This document shows positions 60,101 to 64,000 of a DNA stretch of 64,000 nucleotides, one piece after another. Numbering within the stretch: the first letter of the stretch is position 1; each line of letters opens with the position of its first letter. The position numbers and the translations under genes are program-made. The notes under the pieces were generated by a model. It saw nothing but the letters and a program-made list of their open reading frames with translations. It did no database searches and was not told where the DNA came from. Source of the DNA: Trileptium ribeirensis (lineage: Eukaryota; Nematoda; Enoplea; Enoplida; Thoracostomopsidae). The stretch spans positions 1-64,000 of the forward strand of contig JASANE010012844.1 of assembly GCA_030248225.1 (NCBI GenBank), in the 5' to 3' direction.

Positions 60101-62178
60101 CCCTGTTTTTTTAAAAGATGAGGATCGGCCATCCAATCCCCACCCGCTCGCTACGATCTTAGTTTTTTTGCAAAACTAAATCATTCATAAGTATCACTGC
60201 AGCTGTTGGACTTTTGTTCTTTCTTTTTGTAACAGAATATTGCAAAATTACATGCCTTTTAACAAAGGCGCGACTTACCAGTTATTACGCACTGATACCC
60301 GTCTGTTGTGGACTTGCAAGTAAATCCTGTGGGACATTCCACGCCAGCCACTCGGCAAACATCTGAAAAATAAGTGCGCTATGGCTAATGCGGAACAATG
60401 AAAAAATTATTGGATTAATAGACGGTATTTTGAGGATATGATACGAATTTAAAAAATGGTACTGCTTTGTATCAACACAGAACTCAAACATTAGAGTTCA
60501 GACACAGCTACAGTTCAGTTTGTAATGCACAATTTGCTCGCGACCTATTTGACGTGATAGTCGTCCTATTCAAAATTTTAGTCGCAATTGTGAAACTAAT
60601 AAGTTTAGTTCGAACATAAGTACTAAGTGGTGGATATCAAACTTCAGTTTTAAGAGTCTATTATTAAAGTCTTAAAGATATTCTTGCGACAACGTCAGTT
60701 GGAACACTTAGATGACGCAGCAAATATATCTGTTAGAGGCAAGTGTATTCCACTATAACAATTTTACCCAATGCCAGTGCCAAAGCCAAATTTCCATATT
60801 GAAATTAAATGCTTCATCTTGTGTATTATTGCTACTCAACAGGTACAACGAGAATTATATATTCGGCAATATAGGCACAATCTTAAGACAAACTATTGTT
60901 TCGCAACACGGGACACCAGAGTATATTTATCTGCACTTGTTTCTTGGATCTTCTATGAGGAATTATATTTTTTTCAAATAATATTTTCAAAGACGGAGTT
61001 TAATATTTTGAACTGTGCATGGTAGTTGCGATTGGGCTACTTAAGCCGTTTAGTAGATCTAATGGTTTCACGCGTAACTTTAATACACTGCATAGTGTCT
61101 GCTGTGATCGCATTTCATGCCTAATTAGCGCGCTTCAACAAATCCATTAATTAAGCCGTCGTCATAAGCTAAAATATCGGGGTTCCCAAAGGCCAAAATA
61201 ATAAATATATTGTCGATTTTGTGAAAGTTTGGTTATCAAATCATTGGATCAACGCAACGCAACGCTTGGAGCACAACTATATTGTGTTGCGCGGTGAAAA
61301 AAGTTGCGAAAATCCATCGATCCAGTGATGAGTTATGCGTGCTACTGAGAGACAAAATTTTTTGGCAAAACTATGCGATATATGAGGTTTGAATCATTAA
61401 AAACTGTATATAGACACACGCACATATAATTTCGCTTTTGAAATTATCGATTGCGACTAAAATTATTTTTTCGCTTGCAATGTGGTCAAAGGAATCGCAA
61501 GTGTTTGCCACCACCAGTTTTGTTTGTTCAACAAAGCTAGCGATCAGATTTGCAAAGCACGCTATTTTAATTATGGTAGTAATGTGTTATACAGCTCAAA
61601 GTTAAACTCACAGTTTGACCAATGATAATGCAATGTTACAGCCTAGACTTATAACGATACTGTCGAAGCGCTACAGAAGGGGCCTACAAATTAATTAGAA
61701 ATACATAGAATCCATAAATTTGGAAACTTGTGGGCGTAGAAAAGTCTTATAAACTCGGCAATTATCTGGTTGCTAGTGTTATACCATACTAGTTGCAAAC
61801 CAGCAGGAAAGTTTGTAGGAATTAGTAAATTGCAAGAACCAAGTTATTTTCTAGTAGCAACTATGACACAGTGAATTTAATTTGTCGGAAAGAAATTAAA
61901 CCCTCTTTTCGCTTATAAAGAAGACCACATATGACCTCGATGTATCACTAATTGACCCATATAGTTTGCCAAAAAACTAATATATTTCTATTCGCCTAAA
62001 ATGCTATAATTAAAAATTTTCTGCCGCATGAATGATGAAGTTTAATGTGTGTTTTACGCAAAACAATTTTGCGCTTACTGAATCTTGGAGTTTGGCGAGT
62101 GAATGGCGCTGGAAATGGATCGATATCCGATGTCTGTGCACTTGCCGAAACTAGGCCAACCAGTAGGAACACAAACAT
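9019..62178 (-). CDS. 28-exon gene for a secreted protein of 24 FOLN-like four-cysteine modules
   Basis: The coding exons, listed separately, join to 2700 bases (899 residues) with no internal stop. The protein has a signal peptide, 24 modules of the form C-x(3-6)-C-x5-C-x(8-9)-C (exon 6 has x13 in the last gap), and three cysteine-free exons. There is no transmembrane segment and no GPI-type tail, so it is probably secreted. C-x4-C-x5-C-x9-C is the spacing of the FOLN subdomain of SPARC and follistatin, and P-x-G-F/Y between C2 and C3 also fits. The final C-x-C cysteine of FOLN and a Kazal domain are missing. Every internal junction is phase 1, the signature of exon shuffling. Introns range from about 0.4 to 5.2 kb and hold many transposons. 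The function is unknown; matrix, mucus or surface-recognition roles are only guesses. Lustrin or EB-like cysteine repeats are the alternative family. The gene model is strong; the family label is moderate. Confidence 0.85.
9585..9685 (-). repeat. possible second copy of the SINE at 26100
   Basis: GTTCCTTAACGAA, AAAGCGAGGAAATAATAACAC and GCAAACG here match the order of related words at 26175-26235. No tRNA-like boxes are clear in this copy. Confidence 0.35.
10451..10573 (-). CDS. exon 27: four-Cys module, type A
   Basis: A 123-base phase 1-1 exon (acceptor TTGATAG, donor GTAAGC). Spacing is C-x4-C-x5-C-x9-C with CGPGYSC and SFCVPFT, then a tail of Thr and Ser. Confidence 0.88.
11291..12557. 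repeat. satellite: seven units of about 182 bp
   Basis: The phrase ATCGAACAAGCTAAG or a close variant recurs at about 11299, 11481, 11662, 11844, 12026, 12208 and 12383. Spacing is 181-182 bases except one unit shortened to about 175. Each unit also holds CTGAAATATTTGGCGACTTG or a variant and ends with ACTTACCTACAAC, which on the gene strand is a strong splice-donor match. The array lies in intron 26, where a type B exon would be expected. Confidence 0.9.
12855..12962 (-). repeat. tRNA-derived SINE-like sequence
   Basis: On the minus strand TAGCTCAATGGTA resembles the tRNA/Pol III A box and GTTCGAGGTTC the B box. Between them CTTTCAC resembles a Glu-type anticodon loop. Stems are imperfect, so this is a tRNA relic or SINE head and not a functional tRNA. 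Confidence 0.45.
13726..13746. repeat. (AAT)n microsatellite
   Basis: About seven AAT units in AT-rich intron sequence. Confidence 0.8.
14880..15115. repeat. dispersed repeat family member (C-rich ends, AAAATTTT core)
   Basis: A C-rich left part, CGCACGCGGAAAATTTTAG, an A-rich core and a G/C-rich right part follow in order. The same layout appears at 15760-16025, 20735-21065 and (reversed) 52785-53015. Similarity is visible but low. Confidence 0.4.
15572..15700 (-). CDS. exon 26: four-Cys module, type A
   Basis: A 129-base phase 1-1 exon (acceptor TGTTTAG, donor GTATGT). Spacing is C-x4-C-x5-C-x9-C with CPPGFKC and HVCVVSD, then a tail ending VPVTT. The next exon found is again type A, so a B exon is missing here. 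Confidence 0.88.
15760..16025. repeat. dispersed repeat family member
   Basis: GTCCCCTGAGACTTC-rich left side, GTCGCGAGTAAAATTAG, AAATGGGGAAGACGTGGG and a C-rich right side repeat the layout seen at 14880 and 20735. Confidence 0.35.
16934..17033. repeat. exact 50-bp tandem duplication
   Basis: The 50 bases from 16934 recur without any visible change from 16984. Identity suggests a recent event or an assembly artefact. It lies in the intron between exons 25 and 26. Confidence 0.9.
17251..17331 (-). CDS. exon 25: four-Cys module, type B
   Basis: An 81-base phase 1-1 exon (acceptor TTTTTCAG, donor GTAAGT). Spacing is C-x4-C-x5-C-x9-C with CPSHFFC and KECVSTT. Confidence 0.88.
18048..18495 (-). 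mobile_element. mariner-like transposase C-terminal fragment
   Basis: On the minus strand the sequence reads HHFALAMLHWLDV, LGRQGPVEWPAR, then after a damaged stretch FSYGEYKEKV, and MPDMVRKVC...RLEECIEIRG before a stop. These match the end of mariner transposases (the EWP.RSPDL.PLDFFLWG region and the C-terminal tail). The element ends at CAGGGTATCC after a TA dinucleotide, as Tc1/mariner elements do. It is 5'-truncated with at least one frame break, and lies in the intron between exons 24 and 25. Confidence 0.75.
18648..18776 (-). CDS. exon 24: four-Cys module, type A
   Basis: A 129-base phase 1-1 exon (acceptor AATTGCAG, donor GTTAGA). Spacing is C-x4-C-x5-C-x9-C with CDQGFTC and YVCVPTN, then a Thr-rich tail with TPFTT. 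Confidence 0.88.
20599..20676 (-). CDS. exon 23: four-Cys module, type B
   Basis: A 78-base phase 1-1 exon (acceptor ATTTCAG, donor GTAAGT). Spacing is C-x3-C-x5-C-x9-C with CPLNFVC and KECVSLT. Confidence 0.88.
20735..21065. repeat. dispersed repeat family member
   Basis: A C-rich side, GGCGCGCGGAAAATTTAATC, AAAATTGGGGGAAAACAGG and a G/C-rich right side match the layout of 14880. Two overlapping open frames of 88 and 89 codons here have no recognisable domain and are not called as genes. Confidence 0.4.
21702..22812. mobile_element. non-autonomous hAT-type element with 8-bp target duplication
   Basis: The left end CAGGCTTGAAAACG and the right end CGTTTTCAATCCTG are imperfect terminal inverted repeats. 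They are flanked by TGCCGTTA (21694-21701) and TGCCGTTG (22813-22820), an 8-bp target duplication with one mismatch, as expected for the hAT superfamily. GACCCGTGACCCG-like blocks follow both ends. No transposase is visible in its 1.1 kb. Confidence 0.75.
23398..23517 (-). CDS. exon 22: four-Cys module, type A
   Basis: A 120-base phase 1-1 exon (acceptor TATTCCAG, donor GTAAAA). Spacing is C-x3-C-x5-C-x9-C with CSRGFEC and PVCVVST, then a tail ending TPFNT. Confidence 0.88.
25196..25273 (-). CDS. exon 21: four-Cys module, type B
   Basis: A 78-base phase 1-1 exon (acceptor ATTTTAG, donor GTTAGT). Spacing is C-x3-C-x5-C-x9-C with CPENFAC and KECVSTT. Only about 400 bases separate it from exon 20, showing the compact A+B unit. 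Confidence 0.89.
25674..25784 (-). CDS. exon 20: four-Cys module, type A
   Basis: A 111-base phase 1-1 exon (acceptor TTCTAG, donor GTAAGA). Spacing is C-x4-C-x5-C-x9-C with ETCPRRQC, CQTGFTC and HTCVV, plus a Thr/Val tail. Confidence 0.89.
26100..26235 (-). repeat. tRNA-derived SINE-like sequence with shared flank
   Basis: On the minus strand TAGCGTAGCGGTTGGCA resembles an A box and GGGCTCGATCGGTG a B box. The adjoining plus-strand text (TGTTGCCCTGTTCTTCAACG to about 26235) resembles 9605-9680 (TGTTGCTCGGTTCCTTAACG), suggesting two copies of one SINE family. Confidence 0.45.
26310..26545. repeat. A/C-only low-complexity tract
   Basis: About 230 bases are almost only A and C on the plus strand (no ordered repeat; few G or T). 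The flanking sequence is ordinary. Long reading frames on the opposite strand here are Phe/Val/Gly artefacts of composition and not genes. Confidence 0.85.
27194..27271 (-). CDS. exon 19: four-Cys module, type B
   Basis: A 78-base phase 1-1 exon (acceptor ATTTCAG, donor GTATTT). Spacing is C-x3-C-x5-C-x9-C with CPVGFVC and PECVTT. Confidence 0.88.
27815..28083. repeat. A/C-only low-complexity tract with long poly(A)
   Basis: About 270 bases of A and C with almost no G or T, including a stretch of over 60 bases that is nearly pure A. It resembles the tract at 26310. Three overlapping reading frames on the minus strand (F-rich) are composition artefacts. Confidence 0.85.
28458..28580 (-). CDS. 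exon 18: four-Cys module, type A
   Basis: A 123-base phase 1-1 exon (acceptor TTTTTCAG, donor GTATGT). Spacing is C-x4-C-x5-C-x9-C with CRNGFTC and HVCVPEL, then a tail ending PFTT, as in several A exons. Confidence 0.88.
28581..31887. other. intron 17 (3.3 kb), nothing recognised
   Basis: AT-rich sequence without a four-cysteine module, transposase motif or tandem array. A 98-codon open frame at 30429-30725 shows no domain. Confidence 0.5.
31888..31965 (-). CDS. exon 17: four-Cys module, type B
   Basis: A 78-base phase 1-1 exon (acceptor TTTTCAG, donor GTAAGT). Spacing is C-x3-C-x5-C-x9-C with CPRHFVC and SECVSTT. It is the first clear B exon of the alternating array. Confidence 0.88.
32549..32644 (-). 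CDS. exon 16: cysteine-free Ser/Thr linker with NAGNAG acceptor
   Basis: The exon encodes about 32 residues including KQKSVDIIARTT and TAESTTG, with no cysteine. The donor is GTAGGT. The acceptor is a tandem CAGCAG after a pyrimidine-rich tract (TTTTTGTTG). Use of the first AG gives the coordinates shown; use of the second starts the exon at 32641. Both keep phase 1. After exon 15, the first AG gives TCA (Ser) at the junction and the second gives TAA, a stop. Confidence 0.65.
32950..33510. repeat. tandem repeat: three diverged units of about 193 bp
   Basis: ACATTTGGTACCACACAT and a later variant start at 33001, 33194 and 33388. Each is followed by CTTCAAAATTAAGTTATT and an ATACAATACAATTATT-like stretch. 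The third unit is the most diverged. The array lies in the intron between exons 15 and 16. Confidence 0.8.
33902..33988 (-). CDS. exon 15: four-Cys module, type B-like
   Basis: A phase 1-1 exon (acceptor GTATTGCAG, donor GTTAGT). Spacing is C-x4-C-x5-C-x9-C with CPHGYVC and PRCVKV. The exon ends in T, so the next exon's first two bases decide whether the junction codon is sense or stop (see exon 16). A competing GT two bases upstream would leave phase 2; GTTAGT is preferred because it keeps phase 1 and is the donor used by exons 6, 12, 14 and 21. Confidence 0.82.
33989..36652. other. intron 14
   Basis: It contains the transposon-like repeat at 34260-34890. Elsewhere there is AT-rich sequence with no further exon that I could support. 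Confidence 0.5.
34260..34890. repeat. transposon-like repeat with diverged internal units
   Basis: GACCATAACTCGGGAACG and a following GATTTTCATGATCTTGG are phrases common in invertebrate repeats. From about 34600, two diverged units of about 150 bases share GTATGGCAC(A/C)C, TGGTT and CGAC-CAAAATTC, and then TTCGAGCATGGGAAAC or TTCGGGCATGGAAAAC. The open frames here are probably chance. Confidence 0.45.
36653..36739 (-). CDS. exon 14: four-Cys module, type A-like
   Basis: A phase 1-1 exon (acceptor ATTTTAG, donor GTTAGT). Spacing is C-x4-C-x5-C-x9-C with CQPGYSC and ESCVPEFIT. The x9 last loop and CVP ending match the type A exons of the 3' array. Confidence 0.87.
37430..37597 (+). mobile_element. 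5'-truncated LINE 3' end with (TTG)n tail
   Basis: The plus strand encodes FKSKLKTHLFPMT and a stop, matching the C-terminus of many L2/CR1-type reverse transcriptases (SKLKTHLF). About 110 bases of 3' UTR follow, ending GCGCGTTATAAATTCA and a (TTG)n tract from about 37572 to 37597. Only the last part of the element remains. Confidence 0.65.
38160..38369. mobile_element. MITE-like repeat, copy 1
   Basis: GCCCAAGTAACCCTGAGGGGCGC at the left meets an inverted GCGCCCTCAGGGTTCCTTGG at the right. The interior shares TGTATGTCTCATA, AAGGACCTTA and CTTAGTATAT with the copy at 42535-42721. A further inverted CAGGGTTACTTGGGC at 38572-38586 perfectly matches the left end, so the element may extend to 38586. 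Confidence 0.6.
38878..38985 (-). CDS. exon 13: four-Cys module
   Basis: A phase 1-1 exon (acceptor CTTTCAG, donor GTAAAT). Spacing is C-x4-C-x5-C-x8-C with CPAGFTC and GFKC, plus a tail with ALDVMTLMK. It is the last of the 5' module group. Confidence 0.86.
41003..41086 (-). CDS. exon 12: four-Cys module
   Basis: A phase 1-1 exon (acceptor TTATTAG, donor GTTAGT). Spacing is C-x5-C-x5-C-x8-C with CGSGFHC and GYQC. Confidence 0.88.
41923..42033 (-). CDS. exon 11: four-Cys module
   Basis: A phase 1-1 exon (acceptor ACTTCAAG, donor GTATGT). Spacing is C-x5-C-x5-C-x8-C with CPTGFRC and GFQC, then a tail of about 13 residues containing TTRPTGTEAH. Confidence 0.87.
42190..43105. repeat. imperfect palindrome of about 0.9 kb (foldback-like)
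   Basis: The two arms are reverse complements with scattered changes. Examples are GAATTTGGTCAATTT at about 42297 against AAATTGACCAAATTC at about 42963, GGAATATGGTCATGT at about 42437 against ACATGACCATATTCC at about 42804, and TTGAAATCTACGCAACCG at about 42502 against CGGTGGCGTAGATTTCAA at about 42737. AACTTTAAGGGG and CCCCTTTAAGTT extend the match outward. It could form a long hairpin and lies between exons 10 and 11. Confidence 0.75.
42535..42721. mobile_element. MITE-like repeat, copy 2, at the centre of a palindrome
   Basis: The left GGCCCAAGTAACCCTGAGG and right CCTCAGGATGACTTGGGCC are near-perfect inverted ends. The interior is shared with the copy at 38160. Flanking sequence on both sides continues the inverted symmetry. 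Confidence 0.65.
43730..43810 (-). CDS. exon 10: four-Cys module
   Basis: A phase 1-1 exon (acceptor TATTTAG, donor GTGAGA). Spacing is C-x4-C-x5-C-x9-C with CPTGFKC and GFEC, close to the family consensus. Confidence 0.88.
43811..45800. other. intron 9
   Basis: Only the SINE-like tRNA relic near 45128 stands out. An 85-codon open frame at 44106-44363 has no recognisable domain. Confidence 0.5.
45128..45210 (+). repeat. tRNA-derived SINE-like sequence
   Basis: TTAGCTCAGCGGATAACA resembles an A box and TGGTCGAGAACC a degenerate B box. AGCTTA near the start can pair with TAAGCT at the end, like an acceptor stem. The D arm does not close well, so a working tRNA is unlikely. Confidence 0.4.
45801..45956 (-). 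CDS. exon 9: four-Cys module with long tail
   Basis: The longest module exon, 156 bases, phase 1-1 (acceptor TATTTCAG, donor GTATCT). C-x6-C-x5-C-x8-C is followed by a Thr run and about 25 residues rich in D, E, F and K (for example DEFNKITDTF) that may form a helix. N-C-T at C4 is a possible N-glycosylation site. Confidence 0.86.
46778..46864 (-). CDS. exon 8: four-Cys module
   Basis: A phase 1-1 exon (acceptor ATTACAG, donor GTATTA). Spacing is C-x5-C-x5-C-x8-C with CGKGFTC and GYRC. The intron between exons 7 and 8 is the longest, 5.2 kb, because it contains a ZMYM1-like hAT element. Confidence 0.87.
47449..49830 (-). pseudogene. broken ZMYM1-like hAT transposase
   Basis: Read right to left, pieces of one transposase appear in order. 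They are GFVGIMTDTTTNIT with a likely first catalytic Asp (codon about 49758), then FLGFYNTDNTTGVTL (about 49632-49676), NMSGSVKGVQARLKEL (about 49515-49560), a long middle part (48849-49484) with CTTRWCIRAEA, and the hAT C-terminal dimerisation region (47449-47895) with ARSERSFSVLRRVKTW. Frame changes around 49565 and again near 49480-49520, and the inserted MITE, break it. It is inactive, and lies in the intron between exons 7 and 8. Confidence 0.8.
48033..48255. mobile_element. short MITE-like element inside the hAT transposase
   Basis: TAGGGGTCGCACC at the left and its inverted counterpart TGCGACCTCTA at the right bound about 220 bases. GTGATAC and GTGGTAC flank the two sides as a possible imperfect target duplication. 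The interior has repeated GGGTCGGG and GGTCAGGTCAG stretches. It separates the C-terminal transposase segment from the rest. Confidence 0.5.
50437..50512. repeat. G-run and C-run palindromic tract
   Basis: A run of about twelve G, then C-runs, G-runs and C-runs again occur within 75 bases, so the tract can fold on itself. Its position near the N-terminal side of the hAT transposase suggests part of an element end, which I cannot prove. Confidence 0.5.
52097..52192 (-). CDS. exon 7: four-Cys module
   Basis: A phase 1-1 exon (acceptor TTTGTAG, donor GTAATG). Spacing is C-x5-C-x5-C-x8-C. The usual glycine before F/Y in the C2-C3 loop is replaced (CRSPFSC). A lysine-rich tail follows C4. A decayed duplicate of this exon lies 185 bases upstream. 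Confidence 0.86.
52106..52473. repeat. tandem duplication (about 184 bp x2) covering most of exon 7
   Basis: Two adjacent units (about 52106-52290 and 52291-52473) share most of exon 7 plus upstream intron, including the phrase TCAAATAGCTGTT near each end. They differ by scattered substitutions and small gaps. The first unit holds live exon 7 and the second holds its decayed copy. Confidence 0.75.
52283..52377 (-). pseudogene. decayed duplicate of exon 7
   Basis: This segment repeats exon 7 almost base for base, with its acceptor (TTTGTAG) intact. The first three cysteines survive, C4 has become Arg (CGT for TGT) and the glycine before it has become Glu. The copy runs into a TAA and has no consensus donor, because the duplication junction cut it off. 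It is probably skipped in splicing. Confidence 0.7.
52785..53015. repeat. dispersed repeat family member, reversed
   Basis: On the minus strand CGCCCGCGAAAAATTTTAAC, a run of AAAATTG words and AAAAATTGGGAG appear in the order seen at 20735. It lies in the short intron between exons 6 and 7. Confidence 0.35.
53055..53147 (-). CDS. exon 6: four-Cys module with expanded last loop
   Basis: A phase 1-1 exon (acceptor AATACAG, donor GTTAGT). C1-x4-C2-x5-C3 is normal with CPSGFTC, but 13 residues separate C3 from C4 instead of 8 or 9. It is the only module with this insertion, which includes VEGKRQ. Confidence 0.87.
53148..54869. other. intron 5, repeat-like
   Basis: Sequence near 53300-53800 contains GAGTTACGGAG, ATTCGACTCAGCTC and related phrases that echo the palindrome at 42190, suggesting a related worn repeat. 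A 123-codon plus-strand open frame at 53612-53983 lies across it and shows no known domain. Confidence 0.35.
54870..54935 (-). CDS. exon 5: cysteine-free linker
   Basis: Twenty-two codons between acceptor TTCATACAG and donor GTACGT, phase 1 at both ends. The peptide includes MENIGLLDFF and a glycine-rich end, with no cysteine. Like exon 3, it is supported by splice sites, open frame and phase only. Confidence 0.55.
55730..55810 (-). CDS. exon 4: four-Cys module
   Basis: A phase 1-1 exon between ATTTTAG and GTAAGT. Cysteine spacing is C-x4-C-x5-C-x8-C with CLEGFQC at the centre and GFGC at the end. Confidence 0.87.
57604..57663 (-). CDS. exon 3: cysteine-free linker
   Basis: Twenty codons lie between acceptor TATATTTCAG and donor GTAAAT, phase 1 at both ends. 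The peptide begins EFDTGDFFLDFQL and is acidic, then basic, with no cysteine. Splice signals and symmetric phase support it, but there is no homology to the other exons to confirm it. Confidence 0.6.
57828..58708. mobile_element. non-autonomous hAT-type element with exact 8-bp target duplication
   Basis: The ends CAGAGCCGGCGTTAG and (reversed) CAGGGCCGCCGCTAG form terminal inverted repeats. GTTGAAAT occurs directly outside both ends (57820-57827 and 58709-58716), an exact 8-bp target duplication. The interior is C/G-run rich near both ends and contains a minisatellite. No transposase is present. It sits in the intron between exons 2 and 3. Confidence 0.8.
58542..58685. repeat. minisatellite GCCTCGCAGCCTGCTGG plus G-run
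   Basis: About six copies of a 19 to 26 base unit, CCTCGCAGCCTGCTGG followed by a variable G-run, lie inside the hAT-type element. G-runs reach 11 to 12 bases, so G-quadruplexes are possible and copy number is prone to sequencing error. Confidence 0.85.
59685..59990. repeat. two diverged tandem units of about 180 bp
   Basis: TTACACAACA(G/C)ATAGAC(C/G)ATAAAGAAC recurs at about 59689 and 59871. Both are followed by GTAGGA(A/G)A(T/C)ATAAA and GCCCATGC. They lie in the intron between exons 2 and 3. Confidence 0.6.
60279..60362 (-). CDS. exon 2: four-Cys module
   Basis: Acceptor TTTTCAG and donor GTAAGT flank a phase 1-1 exon. The module is C-x6-C-x5-C-x8-C with CPTGFTC at its centre and GYQC at its end, typical of the 5' module group. 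Confidence 0.88.
60363..62078. other. intron 1, nothing recognised
   Basis: AT-rich sequence with no module exon or mobile-element motif. Two overlapping plus-strand open frames near 60712-61025 (89 and 84 codons) show no domain. Confidence 0.5.
62079..62178 (-). CDS. exon 1: signal peptide
   Basis: The exon opens with ATG and a hydrophobic stretch (MFVFLLVGLVSASA) typical of a secretory signal, with likely cleavage after S-A-S-A. It continues for about 19 polar and proline-containing residues. It ends in phase 1 at a consensus donor GTAAGC. This start was chosen because it gives the signal peptide and lies just after a TATA-like box. Confidence 0.8.
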
Positions 62179-62232
62179 CTTGCTAGTTCTATGAATACAG
62201 TGACAACAAAGAATATGAATCCTAAAACACAG

Positions 62233-62238
62233 TTTATA
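62233..62238 (-). promoter_or_regulatory. candidate TATA box of the modular gene
   Basis: TATAAA lies on the minus strand 55 to 60 bases upstream of the start codon. Transcription would then begin about 30 bases before the ATG, leaving a short leader. AT-rich sequence produces such motifs by chance, so this is suggestive only. Confidence 0.35.
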
Positions 62239-64000
62239 ATCGTATATTTATTTATGCACAAAACTGTATGTTCCTGAGACAAATGCAAGATCTAAGTATA
62301 GTTTTTCTATGAAGATGGAACAATGCAATCACTCATATATGCAGAAAATTCATTCTCGCTGCTGGCACCGTTGAAACTAATTTGTGCTCATGTTGGATTT
62401 TTGAAAATTCGGAGCTTGTTGGAATTTCGATTTTATAGTAAACTAATTTTTGACACATTTTTGCTGCTACATTTAAATATTTATTTAAATCCTTATTTAA
62501 ATCCTCTGCAATTTGTTAAAAAATCTAACCGTTTTGCTAAAATTCTCCTCCAGTCTTATCTAATATCTATCGTCCACCAATACTTATTTCTATAAGTAGC
62601 ATGCAGCTCCCAAAATTTCTATATACGATCTTTTTCACAGCAGCAGCCCATCTCACAATGTATGTTATGGCGGCACGTCTAATTAATCCATGGTAGTGCG
62701 CGAAAAAATGTTTAATTGTTATATCCGTAAATTGGTTGAAAGAATTGTCGTTTACTGATTATGATAAGTCTTTGTCCCTTTTATATTTAAAGTTCGGATA
62801 CATTTTTCGTTTTGCATAAAATAACTGGTATTTTTAATTATTTATCGAAGAAATTTTACTGAAATGTGGGACATTTTGGAAGCAAGGTATGGGTTTTTGG
62901 TTTATTTGCATTTATAAAAGGTAGAAAAAGAACACTGAATATCAATATCGTATGTCAAGATTAGATTATTTAAACTTATGTAACAAACGTATATATTATC
63001 AGTAAAGCACCATGTAAAATAATCAGACAGTTTATTTCATAAAATTGTTTCTCAACTAGGTATTTTCCACTTTTGACAACAGAAAGTAAACAGCAAAATG
63101 GTATAAAAGAAAACCTTGTTAATTTATCAAAACTTAAATGAGAAGTGCAATCCCTAGCCCAGTAGAAGACTGTAAGAGCGATTGTACAAACGTACCTTGA
63201 ACAATAAAGAGAAGATGATAATGCAATTTGTGAGTGCCGCTTTAAGAGCATCTAACTAATCGAATTTAATCGAATCGCGCATTATGTAAATACAGCCTAA
63301 CAAATGGCATCTTCTCAGTACACAGGATGTTGCAGGTATTATGGCAGCAGAAAATCGAACAGCACAAAAATGGGTCACGGATAACGATAAGGTCCAGTTG
63401 TTATTTCAGCCTAATATATCTGTATATACGCGTTTTCGCAGAGAGAGAAATAAAATCGCTATCGTGATAGATTATTGCAACTACTGCATTTACCACACAT
63501 AACACTCAGATGGTACAAAAAGGTCATGTGAATGGTAGGATTTAATTTCTCTAATAGATAACACATTTGTAAATATGTCCTATTAAGAGATAGACATAAT
63601 AAAACGGCTTTCGGAACATCAGTTTGCAAATGCCGAAATATACTAAAAATTTGACAGCACAAAAAGGCACCATGAATAATGCTAAAGGACTAAGATTGTT
63701 TTGGGCTAGCATATATACAATGTAACTTTCAGCATATTAATAAAGTATGACATGCTAATAGAGTTAGATGTAATAGCTTGTAGCTAATACATCTATTATT
63801 CTGCTACGCGGTTATGGGAAACATATAACTGGAAGTCACCACAAATCTTCTATAATAAAACGAAAGCAAAACAGAATAAAGAAAGTATGTATTCTGCCAT
63901 AGATGTATTAACGTAATAGCGCACAACTTAAGAGAAGTAGCTCTACGAAGAATCCAAGCTGACTGCGAAATATTATAATTTGGTTAGATCTTTTATACCC
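62239..64000. other. upstream flank of the gene, nothing recognised
   Basis: Beyond the TATA-like box the sequence is AT-rich without recognisable genes. Open frames of up to 91 codons have no domain or cysteine pattern. Confidence 0.5.

Overview
The window comes from an AT-rich animal genome. The evidence is one long spliced gene on the minus strand with GT-AG introns, animal-type transposons (ZMYM1-like hAT, mariner, a LINE 3' end with a (TTG)n tail), tRNA-derived SINE-like copies, satellites and no prokaryotic operon structure. The mix looks like a marine invertebrate such as a tunicate, but nothing here fixes the species.

The main content is a single gene running right to left, from the start codon at 62178 to the stop at 9019. 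I reconstruct 28 coding exons that together give 2700 coding bases, 899 amino acids. Exon 1 encodes a signal peptide. Twenty-four exons each encode one small four-cysteine module with spacing C-x(3-6)-C-x5-C-x(8-9)-C. The middle spacing of five residues is the same in all 24, and one module has 13 residues in the last gap. Three exons (3, 5 and 16) lack cysteine. Every internal exon is phase 1 at both ends, so any exon or set of exons can be skipped without a frameshift. The spacing matches the follistatin N-terminal (FOLN) subdomain as known from SPARC and follistatin, but the family's last cysteine and the following Kazal domain are absent. I do not recognise the whole protein. It is best described as a secreted string of FOLN-like modules.

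The 5' half (exons 2-13) carries modules that mostly end in G-F/Y-x-C. In the 3' half (exons 14-28) two exon types alternate: a longer type A with a Thr-rich tail, and a 78-87 base type B with K-E-C-V or a similar ending. This points to growth by duplication of an A+B exon pair. A B exon is missing between exons 26 and 27, in the intron that now holds a 182-bp satellite of seven units. A recent tandem duplication next to exon 7 has left a decayed exon copy.

The introns are full of mobile DNA. There are two non-autonomous hAT elements with 8-bp target duplications (21702-22812 and 57828-58708), a broken ZMYM1-like hAT transposase (47449-49830) with a MITE inside it, a mariner C-terminal fragment (18048-18495), an imperfect palindrome of about 0.9 kb (42190-43105), and several tandem repeats. 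Bases 1 to about 4440 differ in composition and look like non-coding retroelement sequence. I see nothing recognisable in 4441-8839 or in 62239-64000.
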